Positions 30,862 to 39,560 of a stretch of DNA of 64,000 bases are shown here, in pieces. Positions within the stretch are counted from its first letter, which is position 1. Every line of letters starts with the position of its first letter. Both the position numbers and the translations under genes were made by a program. Location of the stretch: positions 160,794 to 224,793 of the forward strand of contig JAHBUK010000004.1 of the NCBI GenBank assembly GCA_019638115.1, written 5' to 3'. Under the pieces are notes generated by a model, which had not been told where the DNA came from, searched no databases, and saw nothing but the letters and a program-made list of their open reading frames with translations. This DNA comes from Flavobacteriales bacterium. Its GTDB lineage: Bacteria > Bacteroidota > Bacteroidia > Flavobacteriales_F > PHOS-HE28.

Positions 30862-33264
30862 ATGGTTGAACGGTCCCACTCGATACATACGCTGGCAACA
30901 AGTCTTACCCTATTGGCCTTTGTCCACGGCATTGCCGTGCAAGCGCAGAACGGGCTGCCTGCTTTCCGTGAGAATGTTGGGCAGGTGGTTGACCAGGATG
31001 GCCAGGTGAACCGGAACGTTCGGTTCATGTTCAGCGTCGGAAACACACGCATCCAACTGCGCGATGGGGCGTTCAGCTACGAATGGAACATTCCGGAGCC
31101 GGCCGGCATACAGGCCGGACAGCCGCTCCACATTGATGAAGATGGACCAGTTCACCTAAGGGGAAGCCGCAACGACCACACGCCCATACGGACACAACGG
31201 ATCGATGTGGAACTGGTGGGAGCTCTACCTGTTCGGCCCTTGGCCAACGGATCATGCCGTTCGGAGAAGCTATACCATGCCAAGCGATCGGGAGGATCGG
31301 TGACGGTACCGCAGAGCACCGAGGTGCGATACAACGGCATCTATCCTGGTATCGACCTGGTCTTCAAGTTGAATGCGGAGGGCGGCGCGAAGTACGATCT
31401 GGTGGTACACCCCGGGGCGGATGCCTCCCTCATCCAGCTACTTTATCACGGTGCCGACCGCAGCATTTGCAGCCCCACTTCGCTGGAGCTCCGAACAGCA
31501 GGAGGATCGATCCGCGAGACCATACCCGTGAGCTATTACACCAGCGACCGCAGTGAAGTTCCAGTCCACTTCCGCTCCTTCCCGGATGGCAGCGTTGGCT
31601 TCCAACTGGATTCCCCCCGGACCACCGATACCTTGGTGATCGACCCCTTCCCCGTTTGGGGCACCTACTTCGGCAGCAATGGCTGGGATGCAGGCTACGC
31701 GATCGCCTCCGATGCGGATGGCGTGCTGGTGGCCGGTGAAACACGCAGCACGGACAACCTGGCTACCACAGGGGCTTTCCAGCAGGAGTTGGCCGGGCAG
31801 ACCGATGCCTTCCTGGCCCGCTTCGACCACGGGGGGCAATTGCAATGGTGTACCTATTTCGGGGGATCGGGCTTCGATCAGGCAACGAGCATATGCCTGT
31901 GGGAAGAGCGGATCTTCGTGGGCGGCTTCACGGAAAGTACCGACCTACCCACCACCGATGGATGCCATCAGCCGGACACCGGTGGCAACGGCGATGGTTT
32001 TCTGGCCGCTTTTTCCCTGGAAGGCTCACTTCGCTGGTGTACCTACCTGGGAGGTAACAATGCAGATGGGGTGATGGGCCTGGCTTACAGTGCCAACGCA
32101 TTGCATGTTGCCGGACACACGCGAAGCGACAATGGCATTTCCACGCCCAATTCACAACAACCTGCAAGAGCGGGTGGTGCCGATGCCTTCCTGGCGAGTT
32201 TCACCCCGGACGGAGTGCGGATGTGGGGCACCTACCACGGCGGTGGCAACCTGGATATCGGTAGTGCGGTGGCGTCCAACGAGGATGGCATTTACATGGC
32301 CGGCTGGACAAGCAGTGGAAGCGGCATTGCTACGCCTGGTGTGTTCCAGTTCTTTTTCCGCGGAGGTTCCTGGGACGGGATGCTGGCCCGCTACAGCCTG
32401 AGCGGCGAGCTGGTCTGGAGTAGCTACTACGGCGGTTTCCAAGGAGACCAGGCCTACTGTGTGGGTATAGCCGATGATGGCATCTACCTCGGTGGGGCAA
32501 GCGAGAGCACTGCGTACATGAGCAGCCCGGGAGCATTCCAACCCGAGAACGGAGGAGGTGGTTGGGATGGCTTTCTGGCCAAGTTCGACCCCAACGGCGA
32601 ACGGATCTGGGGAACACTCTATGGAGGTTTCGATACCGACGTGATAAACGGGCTCGCTCCGTCCGCCTCCGGTGTGCATGTCATCGGCAGCAGCAGCAGC
32701 GTGTATGTGCTCGGTAGCCCCGGCGTGCATCAGCCAGCATTTGCAGGCGGGTATGCCGATGCGTTCGTGGCCCGCTTCAACAGCAGCGGGTCGCGCATTT
32801 GGGGCAGTTACTATGGCGGGCAGTTGGGCGACTATGGCAACGGCATTGCTTTGGCGGACCAAAAGGTGCTTGCCACAGGTTACACCGCAAGCATCAGCGG
32901 TATCGCATACGGCCCCGCACACCAGCACACGATCAACTTGGAGGTGGACGCTTTCCTTGCCGAGTTCCCCATAAGCGCTGTGGGCATTGATGAACCATTG
33001 ACCACCCCAGGTGATCTGAAGCTGAGCCCCTGCCCTGCTGATGAATGGGTGGACATCGTTGCGGAAGGTTTGAACGGCCCCGTGTGGCTGACCCTGACCG
33101 ACGCGGCCGGCCGCACCATACTGGAGCGCTCCATCACGTTCGAGCAAGGCGTACACCGACTTGTGCTGCCCGCAATTGCGACCGGCAGTGCCTTGGTGAC
33201 CCTGCGCAAAGAGGGGCTATCCTACAGCGGTAGATTACTTGTGGCAGGATCGCCGGAACGCTGA
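30862..33264 (+). CDS. SBBP-repeat beta-propeller protein with probable T9SS sorting domain
   Basis: An 800-residue exported protein (signal peptide to about LVHGIAVQAQ). Residues 30-250 match the module that precedes SBBP repeats (FRENVGQVVDQDGQVNRNVRFMF, YNGIYPGIDLVFKL, VIDPFPVWGTYFG). Then come about eight SBBP repeats with WGTYYGG-type strands and TDAFLARFDHGGQLQW-like units. The C-terminal 95 residues resemble a sorting domain (LKLSPCPADEWVDIV, LTLTDAAGRTIL), with CPAD replacing the usual NP motif, so T9SS export is likely but not certain. Confidence 0.85.
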   Translation: MVERSHSIHTLATSLTLLAFVHGIAVQAQNGLPAFRENVGQVVDQDGQVNRNVRFMFSVGNTRIQLRDGAFSYEWNIPEPAGIQAGQPLHIDEDGPVHLRGSRNDHTPIRTQRIDVELVGALPVRPLANGSCRSEKLYHAKRSGGSVTVPQSTEVRYNGIYPGIDLVFKLNAEGGAKYDLVVHPGADASLIQLLYHGADRSICSPTSLELRTAGGSIRETIPVSYYTSDRSEVPVHFRSFPDGSVGFQLDSPRTTDTLVIDPFPVWGTYFGSNGWDAGYAIASDADGVLVAGETRSTDNLATTGAFQQELAGQTDAFLARFDHGGQLQWCTYFGGSGFDQATSICLWEERIFVGGFTESTDLPTTDGCHQPDTGGNGDGFLAAFSLEGSLRWCTYLGGNNADGVMGLAYSANALHVAGHTRSDNGISTPNSQQPARAGGADAFLASFTPDGVRMWGTYHGGGNLDIGSAVASNEDGIYMAGWTSSGSGIATPGVFQFFFRGGSWDGMLARYSLSGELVWSSYYGGFQGDQAYCVGIADDGIYLGGASESTAYMSSPGAFQPENGGGGWDGFLAKFDPNGERIWGTLYGGFDTDVINGLAPSASGVHVIGSSSSVYVLGSPGVHQPAFAGGYADAFVARFNSSGSRIWGSYYGGQLGDYGNGIALADQKVLATGYTASISGIAYGPAHQHTINLEVDAFLAEFPISAVGIDEPLTTPGDLKLSPCPADEWVDIVAEGLNGPVWLTLTDAAGRTILERSITFEQGVHRLVLPAIATGSALVTLRKEGLSYSGRLLVAGSPER

Positions 33265-33355
33265 TCAATAGCAACGCAGAGTTCTGATAAATAGGAACTT
33301 CTGTAACCTATGCGGAACGTTCCCGTTGGAAAGGCCGAACCAAACCTCTCCGAAC

Positions 33356-34414
33356 ATGAACCGTCTCAACTTCAGCCGTTCGCTCCTTATGAGCATGGTG
33401 GTATTGGGCGCCATGGGCGCTCAAGCCCAAACGATCGTCCCGGTGCTCCCCAGCAATGAGGAGGTGACCGTAGTGACCAACCCCTTCAGCGAAAGCCTGG
33501 GGCTGCGATTCGAGAACCTCGGCTATCGCGATAAGATCTTCGTTTCCGTCCGCCACGATAAGACGGGAGCGAAGTTCACCTCCGCGGTGTTCAACCCGCG
33601 CCAAGGTGTTACCATGGATGCCGCTGGTTTCCCGGATGGCAACTACACCATCGAGGTCTTCAGTGCAGTGAACGGCGATAACGTTGCCCGCAGTACCGCG
33701 GAGCGTCGGTCTGGCACCTCCCTGTTGGAGGTAGCTGAAGATGGCCGCAGCACGGCCGACCTGCGCTCGGCAAGCACCGAAGCAACACAGGAAGTTCGCA
33801 ACCAAACGCAAGTGTTGCCCGTGCCCAGCGTGGGCCCCATCACGGTGGTGCAGAACCCCTTCAATGAAACGCTTGTTCTGCGTTTCGAGAACCTTGGCTT
33901 CCGCGACAAGATCTTCGTTTCCGCCCGCCACGACAAGAGCGGTGAGAAGTTCACCTCCGCCGTCTTCTCACCCCGCAGCGGATTGAGCATGAGTGCTTCC
34001 GAATTCCCCACAGGCACCTACACCCTCGAAGTATTCAGCGCTGAGAACGGCGAGAACATTGCCCGTGGCAGCGCAGAGCGCCAGGCCGGTGCATCCATGC
34101 TGGTGGTGAACGATGAGGAGCGCAGCAGCGGTGATACCAAGTCCATTTCGACCGCCGCCAAGACCCCCTTCACCGCCTATCCCAACCCCTTCTCCGATCG
34201 CATCAACGTGCGTTTCCAAACTGGAAAATACTCCGGTCCGGTGCGCTTGGAGTTGCGCGAAATGAGCAACGGCCAGCTGGTGATCAGCGCAGTGGTGGAC
34301 CCCAAGGAGATCGCCAACTTCTCCACCGGTGATGTGCCTGCCGGGCGCTACCTGCTGGAAGTGCGCAACGCAAGCACCAACGAATTGTATGGCGCCGTGC
34401 AGATGCGCAAGTGA
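33356..34414 (+). CDS. secreted protein made of three sorting-domain-like modules
   Basis: A 352-residue protein from ATG 33356 (signal peptide ending MGAQAQ). Two near-identical modules of about 95 residues follow (each NPF, LRFENLGxRDKIFVS, RHDK, KFTSAVF, GxYTxEVFSAxNGxNxAR), joined by Ser/Thr-rich linkers. The last 100 residues are a true T9SS type A-like domain (AYPNPFSDRINVRF, DVPAGRYLLEV, VQMRK). The first two modules look like degenerate copies of the same fold, so the protein has no separate cargo domain. It ends before a strong terminator. Role unknown. Confidence 0.8.
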   Translation: MNRLNFSRSLLMSMVVLGAMGAQAQTIVPVLPSNEEVTVVTNPFSESLGLRFENLGYRDKIFVSVRHDKTGAKFTSAVFNPRQGVTMDAAGFPDGNYTIEVFSAVNGDNVARSTAERRSGTSLLEVAEDGRSTADLRSASTEATQEVRNQTQVLPVPSVGPITVVQNPFNETLVLRFENLGFRDKIFVSARHDKSGEKFTSAVFSPRSGLSMSASEFPTGTYTLEVFSAENGENIARGSAERQAGASMLVVNDEERSSGDTKSISTAAKTPFTAYPNPFSDRINVRFQTGKYSGPVRLELREMSNGQLVISAVVDPKEIANFSTGDVPAGRYLLEVRNASTNELYGAVQMRK

Positions 34415-34432
34415 TCACGGAGCACGCACATG

Positions 34433-34462
34433 ACAAGGGCCACCCGCAACGGTGGCCCTTGT
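34433..34462 (+). terminator. strong terminator hairpin
   Basis: ACAAGGGCCACC pairs perfectly with GGTGGCCCTTGT around CGCAAC, followed by TGCGTT. It separates the three-module protein from the CoA-transferase gene. Confidence 0.8.
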
Positions 34463-34498
34463 TGCGTTCCATGGCATGCTGATGCCTGTAAGCACGGC

Positions 34499-34506
34499 TA
34501 CCTTTG
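34499..34506 (+). promoter_or_regulatory. -7 promoter element TACCTTTG, five bases before the start codon
   Basis: A perfect match. The ATG at 34512 follows after GCCGC, so the mRNA should start at or next to the AUG. Confidence 0.6.
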
Positions 34507-34511
34507 GCCGC

Positions 34512-35588
34512 ATGAAAGGCCCCTTGAGCGACTTGCTGGTGGTGGAAACAGCGGCAGTGCTTGCCGGGCCGGCGGTGGGCATGTTCCTGGCGGAACTGGG
34601 CGCGCGGGTGGTGAAGCTGGAGAATGCCCGGACCCGTGGTGATGTTACCCGGCAATGGAAGCTGAAGAGCGAGGACCCATCCTCTCCGGTCAGTGCCTAT
34701 TTCAGTTCGGTGAACAATGGCAAAGAGCACCAGCAGGTGGACCTCAAGAGCGATGCGGGAAAGGGCATATTGGATGCGCTGCTCGCGAAAGCCGACGTGC
34801 TGATCACCAACCACCTGCAGGCCGACAGTGAGAAATTGGGCTTGACCCGTGAGCGTATCCGTACGCTGAACCCGAAGCTGATCCACGGCCACATCAAAGG
34901 CTTCGCCGATCAAGCGGAGCGTCCTGCCTTCGACGTGGTATTGCAGGCTGAGACCGGCTACCTGAGCATGACGGGCAGTGAGCGCGGTGAACTGGCCAAG
35001 CTGCCGATCGCCTTGATCGATGTGCTTGCCGCGCACCAGCTGAAGGAAGGTTTGCTCCTGGCACTCCTTCAGCGCGAGCGTGACGGCCAGGGAAGCTACG
35101 TGGAGGTATCCCTGGAGGAAGCCGCCCTTACCGGGTTGGTGAACCAGGCCAGCAACTACCTGATGGCCGGACACATTCCAGGTCCGTTGGGAACGTTGCA
35201 TCCGAACATTGCGCCCTACGGTGAACTATTCACGTGCAGCGACGGCGGTCGCATCATCCTTGCCGTGGGCAGCAATGCGCAATTCGAAGCCTTGTGCGAG
35301 GTGCTGGACCGCAAGGAACTGTACGCCGATGAAGCCTACCGCACCAACACGGAGCGCGTAAGGCATAGGAAAGTGTTGGCCGAAGCTTTGAACGAGGCCA
35401 TTGCACAACGCACACGAACGGAAGTGCTGGAAGCGCTGATACGAGCGGGTGTGCCAGCCGGAGCGGTACTGGGCATGGATGAAGTGCTGGCCGGCCCGAC
35501 AGCGCAGCGGATGGTGCAGGGATCGATGATCGATGGAGTGCCTACGCGTCGCATCCGGGGCAACGCCTTCCGGATCTCCCCGCTTTGA
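34512..35588 (+). CDS. CaiB/BaiF-family CoA-transferase
   Basis: A 358-residue class III CoA-transferase. The start MKGPLSDLLVVETAAVLAGP matches the family's first strand, so ATG 34512 is firm although the frame is open 60 bases further up. Seen: VLAGPAVGMFLAELGARVVKLE, DLKSDAGKGILDALLAKADV, and FDVVLQAETGYLSMTG, where the catalytic Asp would be expected. The protein is slightly short for the family (about 380-420). The acyl substrate is unknown. Its stop abuts the stop of the convergent minus-strand gene. Confidence 0.87.
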   Translation: MKGPLSDLLVVETAAVLAGPAVGMFLAELGARVVKLENARTRGDVTRQWKLKSEDPSSPVSAYFSSVNNGKEHQQVDLKSDAGKGILDALLAKADVLITNHLQADSEKLGLTRERIRTLNPKLIHGHIKGFADQAERPAFDVVLQAETGYLSMTGSERGELAKLPIALIDVLAAHQLKEGLLLALLQRERDGQGSYVEVSLEEAALTGLVNQASNYLMAGHIPGPLGTLHPNIAPYGELFTCSDGGRIILAVGSNAQFEALCEVLDRKELYADEAYRTNTERVRHRKVLAEALNEAIAQRTRTEVLEALIRAGVPAGAVLGMDEVLAGPTAQRMVQGSMIDGVPTRRIRGNAFRISPL

Positions 35589-36149
35589 TCATGCTTTGCT
35601 GCGCTGCTTCTGCAGGGCATCCTTCAGGATGGGCACCAAACGGCGGGCTTCGTCATCGGTAAGCCCTTTTCCGAACACCACTTTCCGCCCCAGGTATTCA
35701 AAGCCCAATCGCTCTCCCCCGATCACCCAGATACTGTCGTTCCACTGCCACTTCCAGGAGCTGCGATCCACGTTGAGCAGCCCGAGTTTCTGGATGTTGT
35801 CCACGAAATGATCGCTTGCCTTGCCGTAGCCGAACAGGCTGTCCTTCACGGTCAGCGTACCATCCTTGATGCGCCAGAGCTCGAAGCCCTTCAAGCGCCA
35901 CAGGGTTGCCTTGCCGATCTTCAGCATGAAGTAGGCCCAAAACGCCAGGAAAACCAGCAGGTATTGCCTCAAGGGATCACCGACTTGGAGTTCGGTGCGC
36001 GCCACCATGATGTAGATGCCGCAAAGCAGCCAGGTGATGGTCCAGGTGACCAACAAGGTTTCGCGCCCTTTGCTTGGGCGTGCACTGATCACTACGCTTG
36101 TGCGCCCATCACGGCGGTCCACGCTCACACGTTCACTGAGGTATTCCAT
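35589..36149 (-). CDS. membrane protein of unknown function
   Basis: A 186-residue protein with two adjacent transmembrane helices (LLVTWTITWLLCGIYIMV and YLLVFLAFWAYFML) after a 30-residue cytoplasmic N-terminus, then a basic soluble C-terminal part (FELWRIKDGTLTVKDSLFGYG) that could be a PH-like domain. No family is recognised. Its ATG shares one base with the bshA stop, so it is probably cotranscribed with bshA. Confidence 0.72.
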   Translation of the reverse strand: MEYLSERVSVDRRDGRTSVVISARPSKGRETLLVTWTITWLLCGIYIMVARTELQVGDPLRQYLLVFLAFWAYFMLKIGKATLWRLKGFELWRIKDGTLTVKDSLFGYGKASDHFVDNIQKLGLLNVDRSSWKWQWNDSIWVIGGERLGFEYLGRKVVFGKGLTDDEARRLVPILKDALQKQRSKA

Positions 36150-37297
36150 CAGCCATTGATCTCTTCCACCACTTGCCTGTAAAGGGCTTCGTACTGCGGC
36201 AACACCAGCTGCAAGTCGAAGCGCCTGGCCTGTTCCAAGGCCCCGTTCCGATAGCGTTCTCGGCTTTCAGCGGTCGCCAGAATGTCGTAGGCATTGTTGG
36301 CCATGCCGTCCACATCGCCCACCGGGTTCAACAGCCCGCTAACGCCGTGAATGTTCACTTCGGGCAAACCACCGGTATCGCTGCTCACCACGGGCACACC
36401 ACTGGCCATGGCTTCCAATGCGGCAAGGCCGAAACTCTCGCTCTCGCTGGGTAGCACGAAGAGGTCAGTACTTGCCACGATCTCCTCCGGCCGGGTCATC
36501 TTGCCCAGGAACTGGATCGCATCGCAGGTGCCCATCTGGCGGCAGAGGTTCTCAATACGCTGACGGTCGGGACCATCACCGATCAGGAGCAGGCGCACGG
36601 GAAGCTGCTTGCGCAAGAGCTGGAACATGCGCACCACATCCTCCACCCTTTTCACCGGCCTGAAGTTGGACACGTGCGAAAGGAGCAGCTCGCCATTGGG
36701 GGCATATCGCAAGCGTACCGCGGGATCCGGACGTTGACGGTACTGCTCGATGCAGACGAAGTTGGGAATGACGTGTATGCCCGGCCCTCCTTGATCGGCG
36801 TGCTTCAAGGGGAAGTGCTTGTAGGTATCGCGCTTCAAGCTCTCACTCACAGCGGTGACCGCGTTGCTGCGATCCATGCTGTAGGTGATGACCGGCTCGA
36901 AACTCGGATCACGTCCAACCAGGGTGATGTCCGTTCCGTGCAGCGTGGTGATGAAGGGCACGAAGATGCCTTGTGATGCCAGGATGCGCTGCGCCATCCA
37001 AGCGGCGCTGGCATGGGGAATGGCGTAGTGCACATGCATCAGGTCGAGCCCTTCGAACTTGGCCACGTCCACCAGTTTGCTGGTAAGCACCAGCTCGTAC
37101 GGTTGATAATCGAACAAGGGATAATCGCTCACCCGCACTTCGTGGTAGAACACGTTGGGATGATCACGCAGGCGAACCGGTCTGTCATAGGTGATGAAGT
37201 GCACCACATGCCCCTTGTCAGCGAGGGCCATACCCAGTTCCGTGGCCACCACGCCACTACCTCCGAAGGTGGGATAACATACGATACCGATACGCAT
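36149..37297 (-). CDS. bshA: N-acetyl-alpha-D-glucosaminyl L-malate synthase BshA
   Basis: A 382-residue GT4 enzyme from ATG 37297 (MRIGIVCYPTFGGSGVVATE), the hallmark BshA N-terminus. Also seen: HVHYAIPHA, TTLHGTDITLVG, VSNFRPVKRVEDVV, LIGDGPDRQRIE and LPSESESFGLAALEAMASGVPVVS with the two donor-binding Glu. It joins UDP-GlcNAc to L-malate, the first step of bacillithiol synthesis; BshB1 (10732-11451) does the next step. A CACCTTTG element lies 37 nt upstream. Confidence 0.93.
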   Translation of the reverse strand: MRIGIVCYPTFGGSGVVATELGMALADKGHVVHFITYDRPVRLRDHPNVFYHEVRVSDYPLFDYQPYELVLTSKLVDVAKFEGLDLMHVHYAIPHASAAWMAQRILASQGIFVPFITTLHGTDITLVGRDPSFEPVITYSMDRSNAVTAVSESLKRDTYKHFPLKHADQGGPGIHVIPNFVCIEQYRQRPDPAVRLRYAPNGELLLSHVSNFRPVKRVEDVVRMFQLLRKQLPVRLLLIGDGPDRQRIENLCRQMGTCDAIQFLGKMTRPEEIVASTDLFVLPSESESFGLAALEAMASGVPVVSSDTGGLPEVNIHGVSGLLNPVGDVDGMANNAYDILATAESRERYRNGALEQARRFDLQLVLPQYEALYRQVVEEING

Positions 37298-37334
37298 GGA
37301 TGGGAAAGGGGGTGAACAGCGCTTTGCCGGTGTG

Positions 37335-37342
37335 CAAAGGTG
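37335..37342 (-). promoter_or_regulatory. -7-like element CACCTTTG upstream of bshA
   Basis: One mismatch to TAnnTTTG, on the minus strand between the upstream terminator and the bshA ATG. Confidence 0.4.
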
Positions 37343-37371
37343 CGGAACATGGGCGGGAAGTACCGCAACGA

Positions 37372-37405
37372 AAAGCCGCAGAGGACCGGGATCCCCTGCG
37401 GCTTT
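37372..37405 (-). terminator. terminator downstream of the 203-residue lipoprotein gene
   Basis: Read on the minus strand, AAAGCCGCAG pairs with CTGCGGCTTT with a GC-rich inner stem, followed by TTCG. It separates the lipoprotein gene from bshA. Confidence 0.75.
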
Positions 37406-37425
37406 GCGCATTGGTATGACCAGCA

Positions 37426-38037
37426 CTAGCTGGGCATGCCGTACTTGTTCATCCAGTCGCGGAATTCACCAGCGGCCTTGATGTTGCTTTCGCGCACTTG
37501 GGCCCAGTTCACATCATCCGCATCGGTGATCTGCTTGATGGTGCGATCCAGACGCTCCAGGCCTTGGGCCAGTTCAGATGCACGGGTGCTATCGGCTTTC
37601 TTGTCAGCAGCGCTGCGGGTGCCGTCCTTCAGGCGGCCACGAACACTCTCCAGTTCAGCCACGAGCTTGGCGCGCAGGCCGTTCAGGTTCTCCACGGTAC
37701 CTGCACGTTCAGCAGCAGGGGTCGTGTAGGTGCGGGTCCAGGGATCCACGGCGGTCATGGTACCAGTGCCATCGGCACCGTTCGCACCATCAGTACCTGC
37801 ATTGGCGCCGTCAGCACCATCGCCGTCCATGCCGCTGTGGTCATGCCCTTCGTGGCCATCACCACCAGCATGTCCATCAGCATCATTCTGTGCGGCATCG
37901 GCACCGGTGGTAGCGGCGTCACCAGCCGTATCGGCAGCTTCTCCGTTGCAACCCGAGCAGCCTGCGCCGAGCGAGGCAACGAGGAGGAATGCAAGTGATG
38001 GCAGCATGATCCGTTTGAAAAGGGAAGGCTTGTTCAT
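37426..38037 (-). CDS. lipoprotein with Gly/Asp/Ala-rich linker
   Basis: A 203-residue protein from ATG 38037. A lipobox (VASLGAGC) near residue 26 makes it a predicted lipoprotein. Residues about 30-100 are a low-complexity Gly/Ala/Asp/His linker (GHAGGDGHEGHDHSGMDG). The C-terminal 100 residues are helical and charged (ENLNGLRAKLVAELESVRGR, RASELAQGLERLDRTIKQI), possibly a short helical bundle. The His/Asp-rich linker could bind metal (inference only). Family unknown. Confidence 0.7.
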   Translation of the reverse strand: MNKPSLFKRIMLPSLAFLLVASLGAGCSGCNGEAADTAGDAATTGADAAQNDADGHAGGDGHEGHDHSGMDGDGADGANAGTDGANGADGTGTMTAVDPWTRTYTTPAAERAGTVENLNGLRAKLVAELESVRGRLKDGTRSAADKKADSTRASELAQGLERLDRTIKQITDADDVNWAQVRESNIKAAGEFRDWMNKYGMPS

Positions 38038-38070
38038 GGTTCGATGTGGTGTTTGGTGATCGAAAGTGCC

Positions 38071-38078
38071 GAAAGGTA
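38071..38078 (-). promoter_or_regulatory. -7-like element TACCTTTC
   Basis: One mismatch to TAnnTTTG, 33 nt upstream of the lipoprotein ATG and just after the stop of the upstream gene. Confidence 0.35.
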
Positions 38079-38090
38079 ACCATCCCTCCA

Positions 38091-38618
38091 TCAATGATCC
38101 TCTGCCAATGCGAAACAATCACAGCCCAAAGCCCCATCAACAAAGCTTTTCAGCACCTGCATTTCCTGCTTGGAGCGACGCTTACCCTCTTGCGCCAACA
38201 GCCAAAGGACCAAGGCAAGAAATGGTGTTGGCAGGGCAGCCCACCAGCCCCAGGCAAAGGCTCCTACGATCTGCTGCGAAGTGCCCATGGATATACCGAG
38301 CAGTGCGATCACGCAAAGAAAAATGTAGCCCCCGACGAAGAGCATCCAAATGGTGGGCATGGGGCCGATCTGGCATCGTACCATGGTCTCTTGCGATCGC
38401 CCAGGTTCCTGTACGACCTCCAGATCGATGTCCATCTGCGGTGTCCACGAGTGCTGATCAGTGTGCTTGAACAGGAGCGACAGATGATCTCCCGTACCCG
38501 TTAGCCGAAGACCCTGCGGGTTATCATCCCGCACGCGGTCCCGTATGCGCTGTTTGATGACCTCCGGAGTTAGCGGGGTGCGGAACCTGAACCGGGGCCT
38601 GAACTCGAGATCGCTCAT
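38091..38618 (-). CDS. membrane protein of unknown function
   Basis: A 175-residue protein. The N-terminal 85 residues are soluble (RFRFRTPLTPEVIKQRIRDR, LRLTGTGDHLSLLFK) and are followed by two transmembrane helices (IWMLFVGGYIFLCVIALLG, WWAALPTPFLALVLWLLA) and a short basic tail. No recognised family. It lies upstream of the lipoprotein gene on the same strand. Confidence 0.68.
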   Translation of the reverse strand: MSDLEFRPRFRFRTPLTPEVIKQRIRDRVRDDNPQGLRLTGTGDHLSLLFKHTDQHSWTPQMDIDLEVVQEPGRSQETMVRCQIGPMPTIWMLFVGGYIFLCVIALLGISMGTSQQIVGAFAWGWWAALPTPFLALVLWLLAQEGKRRSKQEMQVLKSFVDGALGCDCFALAEDH

Positions 38619-38694
38619 GCCGCTGAAGATGCGCTGATCAGCAGCGTGAAAGCCTGACGCCGATCAGTTGGGCTCCGGAGCCGAGCGCGGGTGG

Positions 38695-38702
38695 TACCTT
38701 TG
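38695..38702 (+). promoter_or_regulatory. -7 promoter element TACCTTTG
   Basis: A perfect match, 17 nt before the ATG at 38720. Confidence 0.58.
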
Positions 38703-38719
38703 GCGCATAGTTCCGAGCC

Positions 38720-38938
38720 ATGAGCACTTCCTTGATCACCGTACTGCTTGCCGTGGGTTTCCTCGGTCTCGCTTTCGCCGGCATTGCCGTGAAGATCTGG
38801 GCGAAAAAGGGCGGCGAATTCGCTGGTACCTGCGCCAGCAACAACCCGGTGTTGCAGGAAGAAGGCGCCTCTTGCGGACTCTGTGGAGCGCGACCCGAAG
38901 AGAAGTGCAAGCGCGACGATACTGCCAACGCCGCCTGA
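38720..38938 (+). CDS. nqrM: NqrM-like Cys-rich membrane protein (Na+-NQR maturation)
   Basis: A 72-residue protein: one N-terminal transmembrane helix (LITVLLAVGFLGLAFAGIAV), a short basic stretch, then a Cys cluster GTCASNN, CGLCG and EEKC. NqrM (DUF539) has the same plan and is needed to insert the Cys-ligated iron centre between NqrD and NqrE. Bacteroidota homologues are usually annotated only as membrane or secreted protein. Its place two genes from apbE and the nqr operon supports the call. The similarity is judged by eye. Confidence 0.6.
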   Translation: MSTSLITVLLAVGFLGLAFAGIAVKIWAKKGGEFAGTCASNNPVLQEEGASCGLCGARPEEKCKRDDTANAA

Positions 38939-38957
38939 CCAACTGCTTGTTCGCGGA

Positions 38958-39560
38958 ATGAGCAAGACGAACGCGGCCAAGGATAAGGGCCACGATCTTG
39001 TGGAACATGCCGACCTATCCGGAACCGATTCGAATTCCGAAGGTCTTCTTGCATCCACGTACAGCCACTGCACCTTCTCCAACTACGACCTGAAACAGGC
39101 CGACCTGAAGGGCAAGGTCTTCGAGGAGTGCTGCTTCCGGGATTGCGATCTGAGCCTTGCGGAGATCACACGCACCTCGTTCCGGAAGGTCCGCTTCGAG
39201 CGCTGCAAATTGCTGGGCCTGCGTTTCGACCAGTGCCACACCTTCCTGCTGGAGTTGGAATTTACCGCATGTCTGCTGGACCTGGCATCCTTCCACGGGT
39301 GCAGCTTGAAGCGCACCAAGTTCCTGGACTGCCGCCTGCGCGAGACCGACCTCTCCGCTGCGGACCTGCGCGAAGCCAGTTTCAGCGGCAGCGATCTGGG
39401 CGGCGCCATCTTCGAGCGCACCGTGCTAGAAGGTGCCGACCTGCGTACGGCCCGGCATTACACCATAGACCCGGCCAACAACAGGATCCGTAAAGCGCGC
39501 TTTTCGCGGGATGGGTTGGAAGGGCTGCTCGGCAACACCGGCATCCTCATCGAGGACTGA
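38958..39560 (+). CDS. pentapeptide repeat protein
   Basis: A 200-residue protein of A(D/N)Lxx-type pentapeptide repeats along most of its length (FSNYDLKQADLKGKVFEECC, then DLSAADLREASFSGSDLGGA), predicting a right-handed quadrilateral beta-helix as in the Qnr/McbG family. ATG 38958 is 19 bases after the nqrM-like stop, so the two are probably cotranscribed. Some members protect gyrase, but no function can be assigned here. Its stop abuts the apbE stop. Confidence 0.85.
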   Translation: MSKTNAAKDKGHDLVEHADLSGTDSNSEGLLASTYSHCTFSNYDLKQADLKGKVFEECCFRDCDLSLAEITRTSFRKVRFERCKLLGLRFDQCHTFLLELEFTACLLDLASFHGCSLKRTKFLDCRLRETDLSAADLREASFSGSDLGGAIFERTVLEGADLRTARHYTIDPANNRIRKARFSRDGLEGLLGNTGILIED

